64,000 bases of DNA from Desulfitobacterium_A sp034927245 (lineage in GTDB: Bacteria; Bacillota; Desulfitobacteriia; Desulfitobacteriales; Desulfitobacteriaceae). The stretch's first letter is position 1; every line of letters begins with the position of its first letter. The notes beneath the pieces are model-generated. The model saw nothing but the letters and a program-made list of their open reading frames with translations, had not been told where the DNA came from and made no database searches. Both the position numbers and the translations under genes were made by a program. The stretch covers positions 55,006 to 119,005 of the forward strand of contig NZ_JAYFQK010000050.1 in the NCBI RefSeq assembly GCF_034927245.1, written 5' to 3'. Shown one piece after another: positions 1-8,010 of this stretch.

Positions 1-2
1 AT

Positions 3-242
3 TGGGTAAAAATTGAAGATCATAAAATCAAAAACTACCAAATGGTTGTTCCTACAACCTGGAATGCCTCTCCGCGCGATGAGAACGGAGTTCCGGGTCC
101 CATTGAACAAGCTCTGATTGATACTGAAGTCAACCCAGATAATCCAATAAATTTAGTTCGCGTGATCCGTTCCTTTGACCCTTGTTTAGCCTGTGCCGTT
201 CATTTGTTGACCCCGAGCGGCGGGAAAATTGTAAAACTTTAA
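3..242 (+). CDS. NiFe hydrogenase large subunit, C-terminal fragment
   Basis: The open frame runs in from the left edge and holds only the last 79 codons of the gene. It ends with DPCLACAVH followed by a 12-residue tail. DPCxxCxxH is the C-terminal nickel-binding motif of group 1 NiFe-hydrogenase large subunits; its two cysteines bind the Ni-Fe centre. In the family an endopeptidase cleaves after the His to release the tail, so the tail here marks an unprocessed precursor. The segment containing GVPGPIEQALI is also typical of the family. The small subunit should lie upstream, outside the window. The cytochrome that follows 35 bp later on the same strand is probably its electron partner. The family call is firm; the subgroup cannot be judged from this fragment. 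Confidence 0.93.
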   Translation, partial: WVKIEDHKIKNYQMVVPTTWNASPRDENGVPGPIEQALIDTEVNPDNPINLVRVIRSFDPCLACAVHLLTPSGGKIVKL

Positions 243-277
243 CGTGACAAAAATAAGAGAAAGGGAGGAACTTAAAA

Positions 278-1144
278 ATGTCTGATGAAGGAAAAGAGCT
301 TTCAAGGAGAAAATTTCTACGAGGCGGTTTATTAACCGCCGGGGCAGTGGCCGTCGGAGCCGGTGTTCTTGCACCTTTTGACCAAAATGTCGCCATAGCA
401 AGCCCGACAGACCCAACAAGCACCAACGAACCGATGGGCCTGCCATGGCCGTACACTCCCCTTGATCCGGAAGCAACTAAGGCTTTGGCTTATGAGGGTT
501 ACTATGCACGCAAATGTTCCTATGGAGTCTTTTACGCTATTATTAAACAGCTTCAGGACAAAATCGGTTATCCTTATACGATGATTCCTATGGAAATCCT
601 CGCCTGGGGCGAAGGCGGCGGTGCAGGCTGGGGGACATTATGCGGTGCACTCTGTGGTGCCAATACGGCGCTTGGTTTTATCGTCGGGCCTAAGCAAGAA
701 GATATGATGTCAGTTGTGGCCGAAATTCTCGGTTGGTACACAGACTATAGTTTTCCCACGTATTTGCCCCCCGATGATAAGGCTCGTGTCAAGGGCGCGC
801 TTCCCAGCAGTATATCCGGCTCTCCCCTTTGCCACGTTTCAGTTGCTAAATGGTGCGATGTTTCGGGTTTTAAAGCCGAAGGGAAACAACGCAGCGAACG
901 CTGCGGCAGGGTGACCGCAGATGTTGCCGCTAAAACCGTTGAAATCTTAAATGCATGGCATGAAAAGAAGTTTGTACCCGTCTATAAACAACCCGAATCC
1001 TGGAATGAGTGTATGTCCTGTCACGGTAAAGGCAAATCCTTAGAAAACGCCAGAGGCAAGATGGATTGTGTCGATTGCCACACCGATGTTAATCCCTCTG
1101 ATTTATTAAGCCACATTAAAAAAGCGTGGAATATCAAAGATTAA
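278..1144 (+). CDS. Tat-exported split-Soret-type dihaem cytochrome (C_GCAxxG_C_C family)
   Basis: This 288-residue protein starts at an ATG preceded by GGGAGG. The N-terminus carries SRRKFLRGG and a hydrophobic stretch, a Tat signal, so it is predicted to act outside the membrane. The central region has spaced cysteines with a glycine-rich segment (roughly residues 80-130) like the C_GCAxxG_C_C family. The C-terminal part has two CXXCH haem sites, CMSCH and CVDCH. This matches the split-Soret cytochrome c family known from sulfate reducers. The gene lies 35 bp after a NiFe-hydrogenase large subunit, so a role as hydrogenase electron acceptor is a reasonable inference. The family match is by recalled pattern, not alignment. 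Confidence 0.82.
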   Translation: MSDEGKELSRRKFLRGGLLTAGAVAVGAGVLAPFDQNVAIASPTDPTSTNEPMGLPWPYTPLDPEATKALAYEGYYARKCSYGVFYAIIKQLQDKIGYPYTMIPMEILAWGEGGGAGWGTLCGALCGANTALGFIVGPKQEDMMSVVAEILGWYTDYSFPTYLPPDDKARVKGALPSSISGSPLCHVSVAKWCDVSGFKAEGKQRSERCGRVTADVAAKTVEILNAWHEKKFVPVYKQPESWNECMSCHGKGKSLENARGKMDCVDCHTDVNPSDLLSHIKKAWNIKD

Positions 1145-1180
1145 GAAATTCAATTAATCGCCATGCGTGGCACGCTATAG

Positions 1181-1210
1181 AAAAAGGATGCTGTTAAAGC
1201 ATCCTTTTTT
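1181..1210. terminator. Bidirectional intrinsic terminator
   Basis: An inverted repeat AAAGGATGC / GCATCCTTT with a 7-nt loop is followed by a T run on the plus strand and, read in reverse, by a T run on the minus strand. It ends the hydrogenase/cytochrome transcript and, from the other side, the DUF2953 transcript. The DUF2953 stop codon (1194-1196) lies in its loop. Confidence 0.85.
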
Positions 1211-1877
1211 CGTGCATTAATAATCGCAATAAGTCCAAACCGGCGATCATTATATGTCCGATTCGCAGTTTAAAAACACAACGGCACTCACAAGAAAACC
1301 CAGGCTGCCTAAAATTAGGAACCACCGAAAGATGGGGTTGATCAACATCTATTGTGACTTGACAATAGAGCTTCGCTAAGGAATAGCCCAACATACTCCA
1401 GATACTTCCGGCTGCAAGCGCCGTATAGGCGGCATCTTTACAGCCGATATTAACCCTCCAATCGAGGAAAGTACAATGAATCCCCTTATATAACTTAACT
1501 TTAACCTGATTAAGCCGAGTCAAAATGCTTGGAATTCTTGGCCAGAGATGATAAAAGTAATGTCTCCAAAAGAAACGGAAACGGATGTCGAGTTTTGTAT
1601 CCTGTTCTTCACCTGTTTCAGTTTTAGCTTCTCCCGATATTTCGAATTCAGGCCCTTTTTCCCACATAAGCCGAGCCGTTGGGATTTGGAACTTAAATTT
1701 CCATAGACCGCCGATGGCAGACAAATGGATTTCCAAATGATCCTTTTCTTCCAGCCGGCGATAATAAAAATCCACCGTTGCCCGAATGAAAAAGATTATG
1801 ACTGATCCCAGTAAACCGGCGAGTAGAAGCGCCAGAATCCGCACGCATATCCCCCCGAACGCTAAAAGATATTTCAC
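1194..1877 (-). CDS. DUF2953 family membrane-anchored protein (YtfI-like)
   Basis: A 227-residue protein with one N-terminal hydrophobic segment (about residues 10-30) followed by a polar domain rich in beta-strand-type sequence. The pattern after the anchor and the cysteine-containing tail match DUF2953. In Bacillus the homologue YtfI sits beside ytfJ, a sporulation gene, and in clostridia DUF2953 genes often follow scpA-scpB, as here one gene removed. The molecular function is unknown. The stop codon overlaps the loop of the shared terminator. Confidence 0.7.
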   Translation of the reverse strand: MKYLLAFGGICVRILALLLAGLLGSVIIFFIRATVDFYYRRLEEKDHLEIHLSAIGGLWKFKFQIPTARLMWEKGPEFEISGEAKTETGEEQDTKLDIRFRFFWRHYFYHLWPRIPSILTRLNQVKVKLYKGIHCTFLDWRVNIGCKDAAYTALAAGSIWSMLGYSLAKLYCQVTIDVDQPHLSVVPNFRQPGFSCECRCVFKLRIGHIMIAGLDLLRLLMHEKRML

Positions 1878-1937
1878 TCCTAAAATGCTAGGATTTCCGG
1901 CGGGTTTGAATAATATACAAAATTTACTAAGTGGACA

Positions 1938-2756
1938 CTACAAGACAAGCACATCAAGATCGTTGGGAACATATAAGTTCCCGCTATAATATCTCTTTCC
2001 CTCCGCGATATATAATTTCTGCCGATCTAAGATATTTTGATCTTCAGTATGCCATAGAACCAAATTCTTAATATTAAGTTGTGCGGCGAGTTCGCAAGTA
2101 TCCTTAACAGTACTGTGATGTTTTTCATAAGGTTTATATATTTCACGGTCACGATAAAGGCAAAAAGCCTCTCCCAATAGCCAGTCACTATTCTCTACAT
2201 ATTTCCGGCATAAGGGATTATACGGTTCATCTCCCATACAGGTTAAAGTCTTTCCGTTTTTCAATTTAACCGTAAAACCGAATTGTTTAGCCTTCGTGGA
2301 ATGGATATCATAAAAAGTAAAATCTAAACCATCCAGGCTTTCTTTTTGGCCATCGGCAACAGGGATAAGCATGATCCTTTTCCCGATCATTTGAAGAATA
2401 TTCGTATCGAGGGTGACTTCCATAAGCGTTTGGATATTCTGAATTAACTCGGCATGACCGTAGAAATTAAGATTTCCCTCATATTTGCCCGAGCGGATAA
2501 GCCCCGATATTTTGCGAATAATCCAGAGAACACCTAAAACATGATCAGTATGCCTATGCGTAATAAAGACATTGTGAATCTTAGAAAAAGGAATATCCGC
2601 CTTTTCCAGTATCCCTAATATTCCATTGCCGCCGCCTGTATCCACTAAGATATATTTATTTTCTTCCGCTAGGGCAAAACATGTATTATAACACTTTGTC
2701 GTTAGTGCATGTCCGGTTCCTAAGACAATGAGTTTTTCGATCTTCGTCTCTTCCAT
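1938..2756 (-). CDS. Metallo-beta-lactamase-fold hydrolase, ribonuclease Z-like
   Basis: A 272-residue protein whose N-terminus reads LGTGHA and VDTGGG, then THRHTDH at residues 66-72, the metal-binding HxHxDH motif of the MBL fold. MGDEP (Asp ligand) and LWHTED (late His) supply the remaining ligands expected of the RNase Z/ElaC-like branch. The substrate is not evident: the exosite arm that defines tRNA-processing RNase Z is not obvious, so another phosphodiester or ester is possible. It lies downstream of scpB on the same strand, separated by a 7-bp microsatellite-like tract. The ribosome binding site is weak. Confidence 0.8.
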   Translation of the reverse strand: MEETKIEKLIVLGTGHALTTKCYNTCFALAEENKYILVDTGGGNGILGILEKADIPFSKIHNVFITHRHTDHVLGVLWIIRKISGLIRSGKYEGNLNFYGHAELIQNIQTLMEVTLDTNILQMIGKRIMLIPVADGQKESLDGLDFTFYDIHSTKAKQFGFTVKLKNGKTLTCMGDEPYNPLCRKYVENSDWLLGEAFCLYRDREIYKPYEKHHSTVKDTCELAAQLNIKNLVLWHTEDQNILDRQKLYIAEGKRYYSGNLYVPNDLDVLVL

Positions 2757-2770
2757 CTTCGTTTTTACCC

Positions 2771-2816
2771 CTTAGTCTTTAGTCTTTAGTCCTTAGTCTT
2801 TACTCCTTACTCTTTA
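2771..2816. repeat. Degenerate 7-bp tandem repeat (CTTTAGT-type)
   Basis: About seven tandem copies of a 7-bp unit, CTTTAGT with variants CCTTAGT, CTTTACT and CCTTACT, lie at the scpB stop codon and in the scpB/MBL gap. The scpB stop lies within it. Such tracts usually change by slipped-strand events. Confidence 0.8.
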
Positions 2817-3370
2817 TCTAATTCTTCATCTAACTCTTCTCTTGCCTCTTCCCTCATCTTCTCAAAATCCAGTTCCGGCAAATTCTTCAGCGACTTAAGT
2901 CCAAAATGGAGTAAAAACTGCTCCGTTGTTCCATAAAGGATCGGGCGTCCGGGGCCTTCTTTACGTCCTATTTCCTTTGTTAAGCCTTTTTCGACTAAAG
3001 TTGCCAATGCGCGATCCGATTGGACCCCGCGCAAAAAGTCAATTTCGCCCTTGGTTACAGGCTGCTTATAGGCTATGATGGCCAGAACCTCAAGCGCCGC
3101 CCCTGATAATCCCTGAGTCGGTTGGTGATAGAGGGTTTCAATATAATGGGACATCTCCGGTTTGGTTCCCAGCTTAAAACCGCCATTAACTTCAAAAATC
3201 ATAAATCCGCAGGCAGGGCTCGAATACCGCTGCCGAAGCTCGGACAGCAGTTCTAATATGTCGGGGGAATTCAAATCCAGGATGTTCGCAAGATGTTCAA
3301 TCGTTAAAGGCTCACCGGCCACAAGCAATAAAGCTTCCAGCCCCGCAATTTCTGTTTCCCGAAACAACAT
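2807..3370 (-). CDS. scpB: Segregation and condensation protein ScpB
   Basis: A 187-residue protein of normal ScpB length. It has two winged-helix-type halves; the second contains VLAIIAYKQPVTKGEI and GRPILYGTT, hallmark ScpB segments. ScpB binds the ScpA kleisin with SMC to form the bacterial condensin that compacts and separates chromosomes. It lies 3 bp after scpA and the two are certainly co-transcribed. The acidic C-terminal tail is coded by the edge of the 7-bp repeat tract. Confidence 0.97.
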   Translation of the reverse strand: MLFRETEIAGLEALLLVAGEPLTIEHLANILDLNSPDILELLSELRQRYSSPACGFMIFEVNGGFKLGTKPEMSHYIETLYHQPTQGLSGAALEVLAIIAYKQPVTKGEIDFLRGVQSDRALATLVEKGLTKEIGRKEGPGRPILYGTTEQFLLHFGLKSLKNLPELDFEKMREEAREELDEELDKE

Positions 3371-3373
3371 TCT

Positions 3374-4150
3374 CTACTCTCCTTCAGTGAATTCCCACGC
3401 TTTTTCCGTTGGCAACAAATGAATATCCTGTTGAGGAGCACTTTGTTCACAGCGAATTTTCCCCTCTTTCAGAAGCTCCAATAATGCTAAAAACGACATA
3501 ATCACTTCCATTCGTGAATTGCCTCGAATCAGTTGACTAAAGCGAGTCCCATGCGGATGGAGAATCACCCGCCGTAACACATCGTCCATCATTTTATCAA
3601 TCGATATCTCATCCGGTTCAACCGTTTTCGTCTCTACGCCTTGCTCAGCTCGCACAATAACATGACTGAAAGCTTCCCATAAATCCGTAAAAGCCACACC
3701 TTCGAGAGGGTCTCCCTCTTCCTTGAATTGACTGCGGATCTCGTTAATATCTACTGTTCGGAAATACTTTTTACCGGAGGAAACCTCTAACTCTCCAAGG
3801 ATCAGGGCAGCTTCCTTAAAGGAGCGATAAGCAATCAAGCGTTCCACTAATTCCTGGCGGGGATCCTCTGCTTCCCCCTCAGCCTCCTCTTTGGGAAGCT
3901 TCGGTAAAAGATAACGGGACTTGATATAAAGAAGTTGAGCCGCTAATACAAGAAATTCACTTGTAACTTCCATATCTAAATCATCCATTTGGCGTACGGC
4001 GTCAATAAATTGATCCGCTATCTTGGCAATTGGAATATCATATATATCAATCTTTTCCTGTTGAATTAAATGGAGCAGCAAATCCAGCGGACCCTGAAAG
4101 GCCGGTAATTCAATATAGGGACCGGGTTTTGCAAGAACTTCTTTTTTCAT
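3374..4150 (-). CDS. scpA: Segregation and condensation protein ScpA
   Basis: A 258-residue kleisin. The N-terminal segment FQGPLDLLLHLIQQEKIDIYD is the ScpA signature and binds the SMC neck. The C-terminal winged helix (about residues 185-250) would bind the SMC head. It acts with ScpB and SMC in chromosome condensation. Its ATG lies 1 bp after the stop of the M50 protease gene and its stop lies 3 bp before scpB, so this is a tight operon. Confidence 0.97.
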   Translation of the reverse strand: MKKEVLAKPGPYIELPAFQGPLDLLLHLIQQEKIDIYDIPIAKIADQFIDAVRQMDDLDMEVTSEFLVLAAQLLYIKSRYLLPKLPKEEAEGEAEDPRQELVERLIAYRSFKEAALILGELEVSSGKKYFRTVDINEIRSQFKEEGDPLEGVAFTDLWEAFSHVIVRAEQGVETKTVEPDEISIDKMMDDVLRRVILHPHGTRFSQLIRGNSRMEVIMSFLALLELLKEGKIRCEQSAPQQDIHLLPTEKAWEFTEGE

Positions 4151-4151
4151 G

Positions 4152-4805
4152 TTACGAACCCATAAACGGAGTCAAAAGCGCAATTGCTCCCTTTTGATAT
4201 AAGATAAACAGTCCACGCATCAGTGGGTAAAGAACGGTATTTAAAATATTGGTAAAAAGAACAAGCATCAGAATGATCATGCCATAAGTCTCGACGACTT
4301 GAAGGATATGAGCATAGCGGCCGGGCACAACCCATCTTAAGATAGCAAACCCGTCTAAAGGCGGAATCGGCAGCAAGTTAAAAATTCCTAGGCCTAAATT
4401 CATAATCACAAGCGCTCTTAAAATCATTGAAACCATCTGCATCCAACTGGAATTTCCGAACAAAGAGAGAGATAAAACCCAGATGACCATTGCTATAAAA
4501 GCAAGCACTAAATTCATCAAGGGTCCGGCAAGGGAAACCAGCATGTGGCCCCGAGTCGGATTCCCTCTAAAATACTGAGGATGAGTTATAACCGGTTTGG
4601 CCCAGCCGAACTGGAAAAATACGGCCATTAAAGCCCCGAACGGGTCTAAATGAACAAAAGGGTTCAAGGTAAGCCGCCCTTGGCTGCGGGGAGTCGGATC
4701 ACCTAACCGGTCGGCAACGTAAGCATGGGCAAACTCGTGAAAAGCAAATCCTATGAGTAAGGCCGGTACATTTGCAATAATTGTCGTTAAATTTAACCCT
4801 GACAT
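4152..4805 (-). CDS. Site-2 protease family membrane protein (M50, YwhC-like)
   Basis: A 217-residue protein with about five hydrophobic segments. The zinc site HEFAH is at residues 23-27, and the second metal-ligand motif NLLPIPPLDG is near 143-152, both standard in M50 intramembrane proteases. It is short and has no PDZ domain, so it belongs to the small YwhC-type branch. The substrate is unknown. A GGAGG site precedes the ATG. It is the middle gene of an operon running from the nucleotidyltransferase to scpAB, an arrangement often seen in clostridia. Confidence 0.9.
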   Translation of the reverse strand: MSGLNLTTIIANVPALLIGFAFHEFAHAYVADRLGDPTPRSQGRLTLNPFVHLDPFGALMAVFFQFGWAKPVITHPQYFRGNPTRGHMLVSLAGPLMNLVLAFIAMVIWVLSLSLFGNSSWMQMVSMILRALVIMNLGLGIFNLLPIPPLDGFAILRWVVPGRYAHILQVVETYGMIILMLVLFTNILNTVLYPLMRGLFILYQKGAIALLTPFMGS

Positions 4806-7361
4806 TTACATCCTCCTTTGCTCCACGAGCCGGAGCACGAATTCATTCTCTTCCTCCGGAGTTTTAATTCTTTGTTCAAGCCAGGCTAAGCGTACCTTCC
4901 TCAGGATATTCCCGATTTCCGGTCCTTTGGGTACCCCGAGCTTTTGAAGGGCCTTGCCGTTTACTGTAAGTTTTAGCTGAGCTGCCGCAGCTTCATAATT
5001 TGTAACGGCTTTTTGGTAAACAGAATCCAAGCTTAACACATTCCTTATTTCCCTTGAAACCCCGGTCAGCTGTTGATCCAAGACCTCCATCGTTAAGGAA
5101 GGCTGATCATCAAGTACGGCTTTGATTTCCATATATTTTACCGTTTCTTTTCTCAGTTCCTTTGTTAACTTTAAGGTCAAGGCAACCTCAATCTGGTGAG
5201 TATTAAACGCGGAAACCGAAATAAGCCACCTTTCTTCAAGCGAAAGATTCTCATTCTCGGCAACGCTTGAAAAATTCCAAGGCAATTTCTCGCCAAACCA
5301 TTCTTCAAGAACCCCCAATTCGACCAAACACTTTCCCATTTTCGGAAACTGCTTTTCACGCAGCATCAGGAGTAACTCCTGCGTAAAACGTTCTGTACTG
5401 ACTTTCTTTAAAACGCCGGCTTTAAGAGCTGTTGCCACACCCTCCAGTGTCTCCTTTGATATTTGAAAACGATAGCGTTCGGCAAAGCGAACCGCCCGTA
5501 AAATGCGTGTCGGGTCCTCAATAAAGCTAAGCTGATGAATAAAACGGATCTGCCCTTGTTTAAGATCCCGCAAACCCCCGTAAAAATCGACGAGCTCACC
5601 ATAATGTTCCGAATTGATCGCCAAGGCCATTGCATTGATCGTAAAATCCCGCCGGAATAAATCATCCTTTAACCGCGACTCTTCGACCTGCGGCAAAGCC
5701 CCCGGATATTCGTAATATTCCCAGCGCGTCCCTGCGACATCTAAATGGGTTCCATCGGGGAATTCAATTCGAGCGGTTCCGAATTGTTCATGGAGCGTTA
5801 ATTGCCCGCTGCCCAATTCGTGAAAAAGGGATTGAACGAAAATATGCCCGCTTCCCTCGACCACGAAATCCAAATCCTGTGTAGGCGTCAGCAGAAGAAG
5901 ATCCCGAACAAATCCCCCGATAATATAAACGGAAAATCCTAAATTATCGGCAACCTTTTGGCCGGCCCTTAATAAATTTCGCGTCTTTTCCGGTAAATTC
6001 TCTAAGAGATTTAGGATATCTTGGCGCATGGCCAGGCTTCGGTCACGTGTCAATTTAGTCTCTGTCGGAACAGAGCCCCCATGAATTAAACGCAAAACGT
6101 CAGAACGTGAGACAATCCCAACCAGTTGATTATTTTCTAAGACCGGGATACGGCCGATGTCCCGCTGAACCATTAAACGTTGGACTTCTTCCCACCCTGC
6201 ACCGCCATCTACTGTCACAACGTCTTTCGTCATAAACCCTTTAACAGGTGCATGGGCCAGCCCGTGTTTAAGGCCTTTCTCCACATCGCGGCGTGAAATA
6301 ATTCCAACAAGCTTGTCCTCTTTAACAACGGGAACACCCGTATGGCCATAGCGAAGAAGAATTTGCTGTACTTCTTCGAGCTTTGTCTCCGGCGTCACCG
6401 TTTTAACGGGATAACTCATGATGTCGCGGACTAAATGAGGGCTTCGTACGCGTTGCTTAATCTCTTGTCGAAGCTTATCAACCGTCTCTTGGACCGTTGT
6501 ATTTTTTAATGTTGCCGAGGCTGCTTTTTCATGACCGGCACCCCCAAAAGCCTGGGCAATATGGTTAACCGGTAATCCCCTGCCCCGTGAACGACCAATA
6601 ACGTAAACCCGATTCTCCATTCCCACCACGAGAAAGAGGGTCTCGGCCTCTTCCATTTCGCCGACACGATGGGCAAGCAAAGCTAACCCCCCAATATAAT
6701 CCGTGCTGACCGCGGAAGAGATGTATACGGACACCCCCCCAAACCATTCGGTTTGACCGTGATCCGACAATTCATGGAGTAAAGCTTTTTGCTCATCTGT
6801 TAATGGTTTGCGCAAATAATTGGAAACGACACTTAAGTTCGCACCCTGTTCCAATAGAAAGGCAACAGCTTTCACATCTCGAACCGTTGTACTGTCAAAA
6901 AGGAGACTCCCGGTATCTTCATATATTCCCAAAGCCAGCAGTGTTGCTTCAAAACTGCTGAGCGGGATTTTATTATTCCGGATTTGCTCCACGAGAATTG
7001 TTGTACACGCACCCGTATGTTCAATATGCATTCCCGGTTTTATCGGTTCGGAATAGGGATGATGATCGTAGATTTCCACTTCTACGGCTTCCATCTGCTT
7101 GAGCGCTTCCACTTCCTTCAGCCCCGCTGCCCGGCTGAAATCATGGGTATCCACTAAAACTACCTTGCTTACCTGTGACCAAGAAACATCCTTAAGTTTT
7201 ATAAAGGGCAGGTTATCTTTAGCTAAGGTAATATAATCCTGAACATACGAATTCGGTTTACCCTCAACCCCCAAAATACTATTGGGATATATTACTTTGG
7301 CAGCAACCATTGATGCTAAAGCATCAAAATCCATTTGCCGATGGGCAAGAATCAAAATCAT
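4806..7361 (-). CDS. tRNA nucleotidyltransferase fused to DHH/DHHA1 and two CBS domains
   Basis: An 851-residue protein with five parts. A DHH phosphoesterase domain comes first (DTHDFSRA near 71, YDHHPYS near 98). DHHA1 follows (about 215-300, GGAGHEKAA motif), then two CBS domains (about 310-370 and 375-430). Next comes a class II nucleotidyltransferase core, GGFVRD then DLDFVVEG (about 480-500), and a tRNA-binding helical region. The family adds CCA, or only A, to tRNA 3' ends. This long architecture is the one described for the A-adding enzyme of Aquifex; whether this copy adds CC, A or CCA cannot be told here. The DHH part keeps the DHH motif and may be active. No second CCA enzyme is in the window. 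Confidence 0.93.
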   Translation of the reverse strand: MILILAHRQMDFDALASMVAAKVIYPNSILGVEGKPNSYVQDYITLAKDNLPFIKLKDVSWSQVSKVVLVDTHDFSRAAGLKEVEALKQMEAVEVEIYDHHPYSEPIKPGMHIEHTGACTTILVEQIRNNKIPLSSFEATLLALGIYEDTGSLLFDSTTVRDVKAVAFLLEQGANLSVVSNYLRKPLTDEQKALLHELSDHGQTEWFGGVSVYISSAVSTDYIGGLALLAHRVGEMEEAETLFLVVGMENRVYVIGRSRGRGLPVNHIAQAFGGAGHEKAASATLKNTTVQETVDKLRQEIKQRVRSPHLVRDIMSYPVKTVTPETKLEEVQQILLRYGHTGVPVVKEDKLVGIISRRDVEKGLKHGLAHAPVKGFMTKDVVTVDGGAGWEEVQRLMVQRDIGRIPVLENNQLVGIVSRSDVLRLIHGGSVPTETKLTRDRSLAMRQDILNLLENLPEKTRNLLRAGQKVADNLGFSVYIIGGFVRDLLLLTPTQDLDFVVEGSGHIFVQSLFHELGSGQLTLHEQFGTARIEFPDGTHLDVAGTRWEYYEYPGALPQVEESRLKDDLFRRDFTINAMALAINSEHYGELVDFYGGLRDLKQGQIRFIHQLSFIEDPTRILRAVRFAERYRFQISKETLEGVATALKAGVLKKVSTERFTQELLLMLREKQFPKMGKCLVELGVLEEWFGEKLPWNFSSVAENENLSLEERWLISVSAFNTHQIEVALTLKLTKELRKETVKYMEIKAVLDDQPSLTMEVLDQQLTGVSREIRNVLSLDSVYQKAVTNYEAAAAQLKLTVNGKALQKLGVPKGPEIGNILRKVRLAWLEQRIKTPEEENEFVLRLVEQRRM

Positions 7362-7476
7362 TTGCCTTCATCCTTAACTCTTCGAAATTGTACACTGTGA
7401 ATTATCGGATAATAATAATAAATTATATCATTACCTTTTGTAACTAAGCAAAGTTTTGTGATTACTTTCAGTTAGT

Positions 7477-7504
7477 AAAAAAAAGCCGCCTATTTGGGCA
7501 GCTT
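7477..7504 (-). terminator. Intrinsic terminator after the 113-residue gene
   Basis: Read on the minus strand, AAGCTGCC pairs with GGCGGCTT (one mismatch) around a short loop and is followed by a run of eight T. It lies just downstream of the stop at 7529. Confidence 0.8.
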
Positions 7505-7528
7505 CGGTATCATCTGGGTTTTAAACCA

Positions 7529-7870
7529 TTAAATTGCTTCGTTAATCTCCTCTGTCTTGCTGTCAATCTCAGCTTGAGTCATTCCGTCCTTAATTAAGCG
7601 ATAATTGATTGCATCCATCCAGAAACCCGATTTAGCACTGATTTTTTTATAGCCTTTAGCATTTTTCTTACTCCGTTTGGCCCGGGAATCAGCATTAGCT
7701 TGAACAATCGAACAGACATAACGTGCTTTAAGGCGCATTTCTTGATTCATGTCCTCAAAGCCTTCATTGAGCGCTTGAGTGACTTGTTTATGATAATCTG
7801 AGAATTCATCGAAAGGGATTTCTGTCTCCATATGTAAATATTCTTTAATCTTTTCAAATAACTGTTCCAT
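7529..7870 (-). CDS. Hypothetical protein, 113 residues
   Basis: No family is recognised. The protein is soluble and mostly helical by appearance, with a basic patch (RAKRSKKNAKGYKK) around residues 60-75. It has a GGAGG site 11 bp before the ATG and its own downstream terminator, and is flanked by unrelated genes, so it appears to be a single-gene transcript. The basic patch might bind nucleic acid, but that is only a guess. Codon use looks like its neighbours. Confidence 0.75.
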   Translation of the reverse strand: MEQLFEKIKEYLHMETEIPFDEFSDYHKQVTQALNEGFEDMNQEMRLKARYVCSIVQANADSRAKRSKKNAKGYKKISAKSGFWMDAINYRLIKDGMTQAEIDSKTEEINEAI

Positions 7871-7962
7871 TTAATAAAAAACCTCCATCATATTTTCCTA
7901 AAGGACCTTAAAAATTATATCTTAGTTTACAAGAAATAACAAGCTAAATCCGTTGGTGCAAT

Positions 7963-8000
7963 AAAAGACAGATGTTCTACTTTGCAAACATCTGTCTTTT
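7963..8000 (-). terminator. Intrinsic terminator after the DUF1646 gene
   Basis: A perfect 14-bp inverted repeat (AAAAGACAGATGTT and its complement) with a 10-nt loop ends in a T run on the minus strand, 11 bp past the stop at 8011. Confidence 0.9.
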
Positions 8001-8010
8001 GAACAATCTC

